From Microcoleus sp. CAWBG506 (lineage in GTDB: Bacteria > Cyanobacteriota > Cyanobacteriia > Cyanobacteriales > Microcoleaceae), in assembly GCA_020883125.1 (NCBI GenBank), contig JAHREW010000011.1, positions 92,506-156,505 on the forward strand: DNA of 64,000 bases, written 5' to 3'. The notes beneath the pieces were generated by a model, which worked only from the letters and a program-made list of their open reading frames with translations, made no database searches and was not told the origin of the DNA. The translations under genes and the position numbers were made by a program. This document shows, in pieces, positions 1-7,647 of the stretch. Every line of letters begins with the position of its first letter. Position 1 is the stretch's first letter.

Positions 1-784
1 TTCCAGCATCGGCTGCTGATTGTCCACAAATAGAACACTTAAATTCTCTTTTAGCCCATAAAGCCAATTCATATTCCCTCTTCATCTCAGTCGAAAAGTG
101 TTTATCTTTTTCATCACTTACGAGACATATCTTTTCATAATGAAAATCGCTAGCATCTATATGATCTGACTTTTTACCATTACAAGTTGAGCAAGCGACT
201 TCAAGATTAAAATTATCACTTGCACCGCCCATTGTTTGCGGCCATTTATGCTCAACTTCGGCCAAGTTGTATGAGTTTTTTTTTCGGGTATCCAAGTCCT
301 GTTCGTCGCCGTTGTATGAGTCTTTTTTTCTGGTATCAAAGTCCAGTTGGCTACCACAGATATAGCAAGCCTTATTATTTTTTTTGGCTCTCTTTCTTAT
401 GTTATGTTTAGTGCTGTCTGATACCTGTGCATTTCTCTTATCCAAACACTCACGAATTAAGACAATAATTCGTCCAATATGCTTTTCAGGAAAGTGCATA
501 TCCTCCTTGAGGAAAGCTCTCAAATCAGTTAGGAATTTTTCATCTCCTTTATTCTCTTTTTTACACTTCCTTTTAAAATAATCCGCAGTTACTATCAGTC
601 GTCGCAATACATAGTTGATGGTGCTGTTGTAGACTAAATCTATCAATTCTCTATCAGCTTGTAAGATATAATCAATTCTCGAAATAAAGGAGTCATCTTT
701 TACATCAGCAGGGAAGACTTCTTTTAGAAATTCCCTTAGTTGTTGTCCTGGGCTAATATTATTTTCATCCATACTCTTTTGCAT
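1..784 (-). CDS. HNH endonuclease-like protein, C-terminus cut by window edge
   Basis: An open frame runs on the minus strand from an ATG at 784 (or 772) off the left edge, giving about 261 visible residues. The first 135 residues are charged and probably helical. A CYICG knuckle follows near residue 140, then EVEHKWP, then GGASDNFNLEVACSTCNGKK, the pattern of an HNH nuclease (His in EVEH, Asn in FNL, CxxC). A third knuckle, CSICG, lies near the cut end. Between the first knuckle and the HNH His sits an imperfect tandem repeat with LDTRKK and SYN in both units. Such proteins cut DNA as restriction, homing or mobile-element nucleases; which one cannot be told. The frame is continuous through a 9-A run near 277-285. 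Confidence 0.72.
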   Translation of the reverse strand, partial: MQKSMDENNISPGQQLREFLKEVFPADVKDDSFISRIDYILQADRELIDLVYNSTINYVLRRLIVTADYFKRKCKKENKGDEKFLTDLRAFLKEDMHFPEKHIGRIIVLIRECLDKRNAQVSDSTKHNIRKRAKKNNKACYICGSQLDFDTRKKDSYNGDEQDLDTRKKNSYNLAEVEHKWPQTMGGASDNFNLEVACSTCNGKKSDHIDASDFHYEKICLVSDEKDKHFSTEMKREYELALWAKREFKCSICGQSAADAG

Positions 785-984
785 CGGCTAACTGTTTTTG
801 GATTTTCTCTTAAAATCAGATGAATAATCATTGCTTTTAATCGTAATACTTTCTTTTTTTTGCTGGGCTGATTAGCTTCTCTATTTTAATACGATATGCT
901 AGTTTTTTTTTGCTATCATCAATTATCACACTTTTCCTGCATTACTACATCGCTTTTTAATATTTCTTAACTACTATGATCGCT

Positions 985-1155
985 CTAGCAGTTCAATTTT
1001 CCCTTGTAGAACATTAGCCCAAAGCGTTTTGAGAATATCCACCTAATCAAATATACTGTATGCAGCAGATTTTTGTTACATTGTCCCACTGAGCCACCAA
1101 TTATAACGTAACACTGTTTTAGCCCGATCGCCAAACGGAGAGTGGCTGGCAATTT
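985..1155 (-). pseudogene. Decayed duplicate of the MazE-like antitoxin 5' end
   Basis: This segment closely resembles 1705-1875, which holds the start of the intact antitoxin gene and its upstream DNA. On the minus strand it still reads VDILKTLWANVLQGKIELLE before a stop, against VDMLKTLWATVRQGKIELLE in the intact gene. The upstream flank is also shared, including the gcccgatcgcc stretch. It is a relic of a segmental duplication with the rest of the gene lost. No other gene is seen between 785 and 1250; the stretch 785-984 is AT-rich and holds nothing I can name. Confidence 0.6.
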
Positions 1156-1250
1156 TTCGGGGAGAAGACGGACAAGCTGTGGCATTGCGCAAGCGCTCTT
1201 CTTCTCCGAATCCCGATGAATAGGAGATATTGTAGTAGTGCATAGCTGCA

Positions 1251-1589
1251 CTAAAAGCCTAACCAACCTTTGAGAGATTGCTCCAATCGCTCAGCATCAG
1301 AATCTGCTAATTGACCAATCGTCATTACAACCAAGCTTTGATGTACTGTATACAAACCTCGCTTGACTGCTGTAGCCACATTTAACCCTGCTGTTGACCA
1401 TTCAGCGAGCACGAACTCACCCTCAAATAAGGATGTAGTTTTGCTTGTCAATGGCACAATCATAATGTCTTGAGATACGTGTGGCGTACTCACAATAATT
1501 GCTGGTCTTGCCTTAGAATTAGACAAGTCTGAAAAGGGATATCTAACCAAAATTATGTCATTTTTAGAGGAGCTGGGGATAGACATCAT
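1251..1589 (-). CDS. MazF/PemK-like toxin (endoribonuclease family)
   Basis: A 112-residue protein with the MazF/PemK fold signatures: an N-terminal GDI-type strand (KNDIILVRYPFSDLS), then RPAIIVS, then IMIVPLTSK. Family members cleave single-stranded RNA at short motifs and are neutralised by a partner antitoxin. It overlaps the 3' end of the upstream antitoxin gene by 26 nt, the usual arrangement for translational coupling. Length and ends look intact, unlike the broken MazF at 34735-35070. The target specificity cannot be read from sequence. Confidence 0.8.
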   Translation of the reverse strand: MMSIPSSSKNDIILVRYPFSDLSNSKARPAIIVSTPHVSQDIMIVPLTSKTTSLFEGEFVLAEWSTAGLNVATAVKRGLYTVHQSLVVMTIGQLADSDAERLEQSLKGWLGF

Positions 1590-1761
1590 CCTCAGTATTG
1601 TCCCAAACTGTATCTAGTGATGTTTGACTGGCTTGAAGCCAAAACTCACCTTCTTCATCAGGTAAGAGTGTTACCAATACTTTTGCCCCTTCGGGTAACT
1701 CTGATAACTCTAGCAATTCAATTTTCCCTTGTCGAACAGTAGCCCAAAGGGTTTTCAGCAT
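1564..1761 (-). CDS. MazE/AbrB-type antitoxin
   Basis: A 65-residue protein beginning MLKTLWATVRQGKIELLE, the swapped-hairpin AbrB-like start common in cyanobacterial antitoxins (a short DNA-binding strand pair followed by a PEG turn), with an acidic tail that would cover the toxin. I place the start at 1761 because GAGG lies about 6 nt upstream; an in-frame ATG at 1794 would add 11 residues that do not look like the family. It is the first gene of a two-gene operon with the MazF-like toxin and probably represses its own promoter, as is usual for such pairs. Confidence 0.75.
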   Translation of the reverse strand: MLKTLWATVRQGKIELLELSELPEGAKVLVTLLPDEEGEFWLQASQTSLDTVWDNTEDDVYPQLL

Positions 1762-1885
1762 ATCCACCTCATAAACTAACTGTGCTTTATGCAATTTGCA
1801 GGTTTCTGGTAGGTTGTCGCACTGAGCGACTAATTACAACCTAACACTGTTTTAGCCCGATCGCCCAACGGGGAGTAAATCTAAG

Positions 1886-2782
1886 TTATTGCAACACAAG
1901 TTCTGGCTGTTGAGTCTCAAACAAAGGACGTGTTACCTGACGGATCAGCACTGTTTCTAAACTGCCTTCTATTACATTTTCTGCTTCTATTTCTAACTCG
2001 TCCCACAACAATCGCTCTCCTTGATTTGGGAGTTTACCCAAATGGTGAATCATGAATCCAGCTATGGTTTGATAAGCGTCGCTAATTGGTAGTTTTAATC
2101 CCAGTTGTTTGTTGAGTTTTGTCACTTCCCATCCCCCAGAAATCAGTGCTGAATGTGCGTCTTTTTGGACGATAGTTGCCTGGGAAGGTGATAGGAGAGG
2201 TGGAGACTGATGGCGGGTAATTCCACCTGTCAGCAGTCGTACATTAGTGTTGAGAATTGCCAGCAGCGGCCACAGCACGTTGGAGCAGATTTTCAGGGGA
2301 CGGATCAGTAGTAAAGCGGTGCGTTCAGGGGCGTGGGATGCTAATACTTTGGGGATGAGTTCTCCTAAGACTATCTCTATGTATGTTACTAAGATGAAAG
2401 CTACTGGAACTGCGATCGCATGAGCCGTCAGCATCGCGGGCAAATGACCTAGAGGCAATTTGTCAATCCACGGTTCGATCCAATGTACCGTCGCTCCCTC
2501 ACCCAGCCAACCTAACAACAAACTCCCTGCTGTTGTACCGGTTTGGGTGACGGATAGGTAATGCGGGATGTCGTTTTGAGCTTGGTGGACGAGGGCGGCG
2601 GTTTTGGCGATTTTTGGAGAGTCGGACAACTGGGAGAGTTGGCGGATTTGATGTCTGTCTGCTGATACTAATGCTAGTTCTGATGCCACAAAAAAGGCGA
2701 TTAAAAGTGTTAATCCCAGCAACATTGCTAGTCTCAGCAGTGTTGCGGCGACTTCTATTTCTAGGGAAGTAATGTTGTTCAA
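1886..2782 (-). CDS. CNNM/CorC (DUF21) family membrane protein lacking CBS domains
   Basis: A 298-residue inner membrane protein. Residues 10-190 form a DUF21 (CNNM) domain with several membrane segments and the hallmark GELIPK. Residues about 205-290 match the small C-terminal CorC/HlyC domain (LGLKLPISDAYQTIAGFMIH followed by LGKLPNQGERL). Normal family members have about 430 residues with two CBS domains between these parts; here the two are joined directly with no CBS pair. The family is linked to Mg2+/Co2+ transport and resistance. No frameshift scar is seen, so it may be a functional short form or a clean internal deletion. Confidence 0.78.
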   Translation of the reverse strand: MNNITSLEIEVAATLLRLAMLLGLTLLIAFFVASELALVSADRHQIRQLSQLSDSPKIAKTAALVHQAQNDIPHYLSVTQTGTTAGSLLLGWLGEGATVHWIEPWIDKLPLGHLPAMLTAHAIAVPVAFILVTYIEIVLGELIPKVLASHAPERTALLLIRPLKICSNVLWPLLAILNTNVRLLTGGITRHQSPPLLSPSQATIVQKDAHSALISGGWEVTKLNKQLGLKLPISDAYQTIAGFMIHHLGKLPNQGERLLWDELEIEAENVIEGSLETVLIRQVTRPLFETQQPELVLQ

Positions 2783-3079
2783 GATAGATATCTAATATGA
2801 TAGATATTTTAGGTTAATTATTTTATTTTAGCTTGTGATTTAGATAGGTTTATCACCACACATTTCGGATATCCGCACTACCCGTATTCGTAAGTGTACA
2901 ATGTACATCTTGCCCGTAGAACTTGTCAACTTTTTCTCTTCTCTTCCTTCGCGCCCTTTGCGTCTTCGCGGTTCGTTCAAAACAAATAAAAAAGGTAATT
3001 AACTGATCCATAAATCTATCTTGTGGCCGATGCTAAAAAACTCTTGACTTCGTAAAATCTGCTTGTTAACAACAAGTAA

Positions 3080-4012
3080 ATGAGACTACATATCGTGAAC
3101 TTAAAAACAGTCTTATCGCTACTCAAACAAACTTTTACGGAATGGCAAGAAGATAAAGCGCCAACCCTAGCAGCAGCCCTAGCGTATTACACGGTGTTTT
3201 CTCTCGCCCCGCTGCTAATTATCGTAATTGCGATCGCGGGTTTAGTCTTTGGTGCCGACGCAGCCCAAGGGCAAATCGTCGCCCAACTCCAAAGTTTAAT
3301 CGGCAAAGATGGTGCCCAAACAGTCCAAGACTTGATCGTCAAAGCCTCCGAACCTAAATCGGGCATGATTGCTACCTTAGTCGGGGTTGCTACACTTTTG
3401 TGGGGCGCTTCCAACGTTTTTACTAATCTTAAAGAAGCCCTAAATACTATTTGGAATGTTAAACCAGCCCCCGGACGAGGCATCTGGGGATTCTTGCAAG
3501 ACCGCGTATTGTCTTTTGCCATGATTTTAGGCATAGGGTTTTTATTGCTAGTCTCTTTGGTAATTAGCGCTCTTTTAGCAGCAGTCAGCTATTGGTTGAA
3601 CGGGTTGCTACACTTACCAGTCGGTATTTGGCAGATTGTGGACTTTGCTATTTCTTTTGGTGTAGTCACGCTGTTGTTTGCCTTAATTTACAAACTATTG
3701 CCCGATGTCGATCTTGCTTGGAACGATGTTTGGATCGGCTCCGCTATCACCTCCGTGTTGTTTACGATCGGCAAATCCCTAATTGGAATTTACCTCGGAG
3801 GTAGCGGTGTCGCCTCTACCTACGGTGCTGCTGGCTCCTTCGTGATTATCTTACTTTGGATCAATTATTCGGCTCAGATACTATTTTTAGGTGCTGAGTT
3901 TACTCAAGTTTGGGCTAACCGCTACGGTTCGCTGATGCAGGCAAAACGCCAGCATTTGCTCAACAACCAAGATCGAGAATCCTCGCCACACTCTGAGCGC
4001 AAGAGGTCTTAA
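3080..4012 (+). CDS. YihY/BrkB family integral membrane protein
   Basis: A 310-residue protein with about six hydrophobic helices. It opens with a cytoplasmic WQEDKAPTLAAALAYYTVFS segment and contains GGSGVASTYGAAGSFVIILL near residue 255, both typical of the YihY/BrkB family (once misnamed ribonuclease BN). Family function is poorly defined; export or envelope roles have been proposed. The last 30 residues are polar and basic and probably cytoplasmic. It stands alone, with 297 bp upstream in which I see no gene; 2935-2985 there carries the ctttgcgtcttcgcggtt dispersed motif. Confidence 0.85.
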   Translation: MRLHIVNLKTVLSLLKQTFTEWQEDKAPTLAAALAYYTVFSLAPLLIIVIAIAGLVFGADAAQGQIVAQLQSLIGKDGAQTVQDLIVKASEPKSGMIATLVGVATLLWGASNVFTNLKEALNTIWNVKPAPGRGIWGFLQDRVLSFAMILGIGFLLLVSLVISALLAAVSYWLNGLLHLPVGIWQIVDFAISFGVVTLLFALIYKLLPDVDLAWNDVWIGSAITSVLFTIGKSLIGIYLGGSGVASTYGAAGSFVIILLWINYSAQILFLGAEFTQVWANRYGSLMQAKRQHLLNNQDRESSPHSERKRS

Positions 4013-4364
4013 TTCTTAATATGAGATCCGAAAAAAAGCGATCGATGGCTACCTTTAAACCGATGTCAGTTGGGACAGTCTGGCTTTGGTCATCACTAAA
4101 TTTTCGACTCAATGCGATCGCCAAATTTACTAATAAACTTGACCTAACGAACACTTAGTAGTATCACTGGATCTGGTTGAAGCCTGTTTATCTTGATCCC
4201 TGTCCCTACTCTTGGGTGATGACGGAAAAATTTGAGGTTTTCGTCAGTCCCAATTTCCACTGCCGAACCAATCCCCAATCCATTGACAGGGATTTTTCAA
4301 CCAGAACTGATATCAGGAGGTACTTTTGTACGCACCAGAACATCTGGGAAGCCATCTGCTCCCT

Positions 4365-5366
4365 ATGTCCGACCAGGAGCTAATTCGTCTGTGGGTAAAG
4401 CGCCAATCCCCCCGCCATCGGCGCTTTAGCTGGCAGGCTGCCAATTATTTTAGAGCGTTTGTAGAAAAACCGCTGGCACAAGTTAGTCTCACAGATATCC
4501 ACACTTTCGCCGCGGTCATGAGATCTCGGAAACTTGCACCCCGTTTCTACAAGCAAACCTTGGTAGCACTCAAATCGCTGTTCGCCTTCGGTCAGCAAAC
4601 GAAAATTTTGCCCGCAACACTCCCCCTTTCTGGGTGGCCGGTGCTGCGCCGTTCGCGCTCCAAACGCTTGCGTTTTCAACTGTCTTGGGGTTTCTTAATC
4701 TGTTTGTGCTTTTTCTTCGGTCGAATGACTCCCAGACTGTGGGGACAATCTATCTTGGCAGAAACTTCGCCCACCCCAAAACGCTTGCCATCCGTTGCAG
4801 CCAGTGATTCACCAAAGCAAAAAGAGAATAGCAGCAGGCACGATCGGGAACCAGAAACACCAACGCTGAATTCACTAGACCAACAAGAGGATAGCATCGG
4901 GCGCGATCGGCGAGTCAAAGCCTTTTTGGACACGATTGCCACCGCCGAAGGTACAGCTACTCCCGATGGCTACCGCACCCAGTACACAGGCACTAAATTT
5001 GCCAGCTTTCAAGATCATCCCAGAGAAATGAGGTGCGGCCGCCGCTACGGCAAAAAACTTTGTTCCGATGCAGCAGGGCGATATCAGTTTCTCAGCACCA
5101 CTTGGGACAGGTTCGCCAAAAAATTTGGTCTCAAGGATTTCAGCCCGGAAAATCAAGACCTTGTAGCTGTAGAGTTAATCCGAGAAAAAGGAGCCTTAGA
5201 AGATATAGAAGCGGGTCGATTGGAACCAGCAGTCAGAAAACTCGCTTATATTTGGCCATCTTTTCGGCGTTTTGGCGGTTCCGTGGAATCTTCGATGCCG
5301 AAACTCGAAGCAATGTATCAGCAAAATTTGGAAATTTATCGCCCTGGGTTGGCTGTTACCAATTAG
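4365..5366 (+). CDS. Integrase core-binding-like domain fused to GH104 (lambda R-like) muralytic domain
   Basis: A 333-residue chimera. Residues 1-90 (SDQELIRLWVKRQSP onward, with LVALKSLFAFGQ) resemble the SAM-like core-binding domain of tyrosine recombinases, but no catalytic domain follows. Residues 105-125 are a hydrophobic segment after an RRSRSKR stretch, consistent with a membrane anchor. A polar linker leads to residues 185-325, which match lambda endolysin R and GH104: AFLDTIATAEGT with the catalytic Glu, AAGRYQFLSTTWD, LGLKDFSPENQDLVAVE. GH104 enzymes are lytic transglycosylases on peptidoglycan. The start at 4365 (MSDQ) is preferred to 4326 because the extra 13 residues do not fit the fold. 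Upstream 4013-4364 holds no gene I can see. Confidence 0.75.
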   Translation: MSDQELIRLWVKRQSPRHRRFSWQAANYFRAFVEKPLAQVSLTDIHTFAAVMRSRKLAPRFYKQTLVALKSLFAFGQQTKILPATLPLSGWPVLRRSRSKRLRFQLSWGFLICLCFFFGRMTPRLWGQSILAETSPTPKRLPSVAASDSPKQKENSSRHDREPETPTLNSLDQQEDSIGRDRRVKAFLDTIATAEGTATPDGYRTQYTGTKFASFQDHPREMRCGRRYGKKLCSDAAGRYQFLSTTWDRFAKKFGLKDFSPENQDLVAVELIREKGALEDIEAGRLEPAVRKLAYIWPSFRRFGGSVESSMPKLEAMYQQNLEIYRPGLAVTN

Positions 5367-5560
5367 TTATTGGTTATGGGTTAGTTGTTATTTGTTATTT
5401 GTTATTGGTTATGGGTTATTGGGAGCAAATAACAAATAATATCAAATCTAGTTGCATCGTCCTGTATTCATCTCTCTTATCTCCCTCTGTGTTCTCTGCG
5501 TTCTAGTAAGGTTAAATCATTCCGATGCAACGGTCAAGAATATAACAAATAACTAATAAC
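5367..5560. repeat. TTATTTG/GGTTATG short repeats and dispersed UTR-like repeat
   Basis: Between the convergent genes lie runs of ttatttgttatttgttattgg with a complementary caaataacaaataat. A copy of the catcgtcctgtatt...ctctgtgttctctgcgttc motif follows; it recurs near 26410, and in reverse near 6300 and 32110. No gene is seen. Confidence 0.6.
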
Positions 5561-5563
5561 TAT

Positions 5564-6280
5564 TTATGCCAATTTTCCATCTTCCATATTAATAATGCGA
5601 TCGGCTATATCCAAAATTCGGTTATCGTGGGTAACTAACAGAATGGTACAGCCCTGTTCTTTGGCAAGTTTCTGCATCAAATTTACCACTTCGCGACCAG
5701 ATTTGCTGTCTAGGGCGGCTGTGGGTTCGTCAGCTAACACAATTTGCGGGTGGCTGACTAAAGCACGGGCGATCGCAACTCTTTGTTTCTGTCCTCCTGA
5801 CAAGTCATCTGGATAATAGTTAATCCGCTGTTCCAATCCTACTAACTGTAGCATTTCTGTAGAGCGATCGCGCATTTCGGAACGCGACAAATTGCCGTGA
5901 ACTTCCAAACCCATTTGCACGTTTTGCAGTGCGGTCAAACTGCGGTGCAAGTTGTGCGCCTGAAAAATATAGCCAATTTTGCGCCGCGTCTTAACCAATT
6001 TATCTGGGCTGGCATTGCACATTTCTTGACCGAGAATTTTGAGACTTCCAGATTGACCAGAACGCAATCCGCCAATCAAGGTTAAAAGCGTGGTTTTTCC
6101 AGAACCTGAAGGCCCTGTCATCAGCACAATTTCACCTGCATTGATTTCTAGGTTCATATCAAAAAGTACCTGTTTTCGCAGTTTACCTTGACCGAAGTAG
6201 TGGTCTAGTTTGTGCATGGAAATTACAGGCTCTGAAATGGGTAAGTTTTTGGTTATGGGGTTGACAAGAGTGGATTTCAT
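5564..6280 (-). CDS. devA: DevA-like ABC exporter ATPase
   Basis: A 238-residue ABC ATPase of the MacB/LolD/DevA group. It shows Walker A (GPSGSGKTT), Q-loop (GYIFQAHNLH), signature (LSGGQKQR), Walker B (IVLADEPT) and the H-loop (LVTHD). With DevC and DevB upstream on the same strand it forms an exporter that probably works with a TolC-like outer membrane channel; in heterocyst formers the DevBCA family exports envelope glycolipids. The name is given at family level, since nothing here indicates heterocysts. A 78-bp gap separates it from devC. Confidence 0.9.
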   Translation of the reverse strand: MKSTLVNPITKNLPISEPVISMHKLDHYFGQGKLRKQVLFDMNLEINAGEIVLMTGPSGSGKTTLLTLIGGLRSGQSGSLKILGQEMCNASPDKLVKTRRKIGYIFQAHNLHRSLTALQNVQMGLEVHGNLSRSEMRDRSTEMLQLVGLEQRINYYPDDLSGGQKQRVAIARALVSHPQIVLADEPTAALDSKSGREVVNLMQKLAKEQGCTILLVTHDNRILDIADRIINMEDGKLA

Positions 6281-6358
6281 GAGTTAAAGATTCGGTTTTT
6301 TTTAACCACAGAGGGCCCAGAGAACACAGAGAGATATCAGAGAGAGATGAAATGCAGA

Positions 6359-7543
6359 TTAAAAAATGTCTGCGGGGTCGGCTGCTTGCAGTTTGCGAGT
6401 GGCAATAGTTCCTGAAATACTGCACATGACCGTGTTTAAAATTAATACTGTAATTGCCCGGATTAGAGTCATATAGATGGGTAAATTTGTTGCTTTACGA
6501 GTTAAAGAATAGAGACCCAAAGAGACTCCTATACCAGGTAAAAAACCGATGATTGAAAGAATTATAGCTTCTTCAAAAACAATGCCGAGTAAGTAAATAT
6601 TGCGGTATCCCATTGCTTTAAAAGTAGCGTATTCTGCCATGTGGTCGCTGACATCGGTGGAGAGAACTTGATAAACAATAATGACACCAACCACAAAACC
6701 CATGGCGACGCCTAAGTTAAATACAAAGCCGACAGCAGTATTTTTAGCCCAATAATTTTTCTCGAATTCTATAAATTCTGCTTTGGTAAGTACCTTGATA
6801 TCCGGTGGCAAATATGCTTTTAAAACTTGTTGGACTTGTACTGGATCGGCACCGGTTTGCAATTGAATTAATCCGGCATTAACACTCCCGGCATTTTGTT
6901 TGGGAAACAAGCGTAGGTAATTTTGATCGCTGGTGATTAAAGCTCCATCGGCCGCAAAAGATGCTCCAATGCTAAATAAGCCCTCGATCGTAATCGTGCG
7001 CCGATCGATCTCAGTTTTCACAATTTTTCCCTGATTGATTTGGGCGATCGCATCTTGATAGTCTCCCCTGGAAGCCCGGTCAAATAACACCGTATCCGGC
7101 AATTTAATCGAGTTCAAGTTTTGATTGACTTCGGGCAGGGAAAAAGCAGGGCGATCGGGATCGAAGCCCACCACCATAATAGACGTTTCGCGACCTGTGG
7201 CCGGGACTTTCCAGTTAGCAAGTTTGACATAAAGCGGATCGGCCGATCGCACGCCCGGTACATTCATAGCCTGATATAATCTGCGCCTGGGGAAAGAAGA
7301 CAAATTCAGCAAATTACGACCTTGGGGACTGACCAAAACTAAATCGGTTTGCAAAATTTGGTGCAGGCGCGTATTGCTGCTGTAGAGCGCATTTTGGAAG
7401 CCCAACTGCATGAACATCAAAATATCAGCAAAGGCAATTCCCGCTATAGCTACAGCCATGCGCCCTTTGTCATGACTCAGTTGCAGCCATCCGAGAGGAG
7501 TTCTGTTTCTTAACTGTTGTAATGGTTTGATTAGTCCAAGCAT
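6359..7543 (-). CDS. devC: DevC-like ABC exporter permease
   Basis: A 394-residue permease of the FtsX/MacB fold: one N-terminal membrane helix (AVAIAGIAFADILMFMQLGF), a large periplasmic domain of about 220 residues, then three C-terminal helices. I start at 7543 (MLGLIKPLQQL) rather than 7588, whose extra residues come from a dispersed repeat-like sequence. The gene sits between devB and devA in the canonical order. It would form the membrane dimer that DevA energises and DevB links to the outer membrane. Confidence 0.88.
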   Translation of the reverse strand: MLGLIKPLQQLRNRTPLGWLQLSHDKGRMAVAIAGIAFADILMFMQLGFQNALYSSNTRLHQILQTDLVLVSPQGRNLLNLSSFPRRRLYQAMNVPGVRSADPLYVKLANWKVPATGRETSIMVVGFDPDRPAFSLPEVNQNLNSIKLPDTVLFDRASRGDYQDAIAQINQGKIVKTEIDRRTITIEGLFSIGASFAADGALITSDQNYLRLFPKQNAGSVNAGLIQLQTGADPVQVQQVLKAYLPPDIKVLTKAEFIEFEKNYWAKNTAVGFVFNLGVAMGFVVGVIIVYQVLSTDVSDHMAEYATFKAMGYRNIYLLGIVFEEAIILSIIGFLPGIGVSLGLYSLTRKATNLPIYMTLIRAITVLILNTVMCSISGTIATRKLQAADPADIF

Positions 7544-7647
7544 AGGATTGTGGATTTTAGATTGTAGATTTTGGATTGAAGAAAGCAACTCTCTATTCTC
7601 TTCCTCTGTGTCCTCTGCGCTCTCTGCGGTTAAAAACTTCTTAATCC

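Noticed and set aside
271..290. Possible frameshift at a 9-A run in the HNH gene
   Set aside because: On codon-by-codon reading the frame continues without a shift into EVEHKWP, so no lesion is needed.
157..357. 66-codon minus-strand frame with a repeated IPEKKTHTT peptide
   Set aside because: It is an alternative frame of the HNH gene; the HNH frame runs through the whole region and has the conserved Cys, His and Asn residues.
985..1266. 93-codon minus-strand frame as a gene
   Set aside because: It reads the decayed antitoxin copy in a different frame and has no family features.
4177..4429. Short plus-strand frames before the GH104 fusion gene
   Set aside because: They overlap the start of the larger gene in other frames, with no ribosome site and no recognisable motif.
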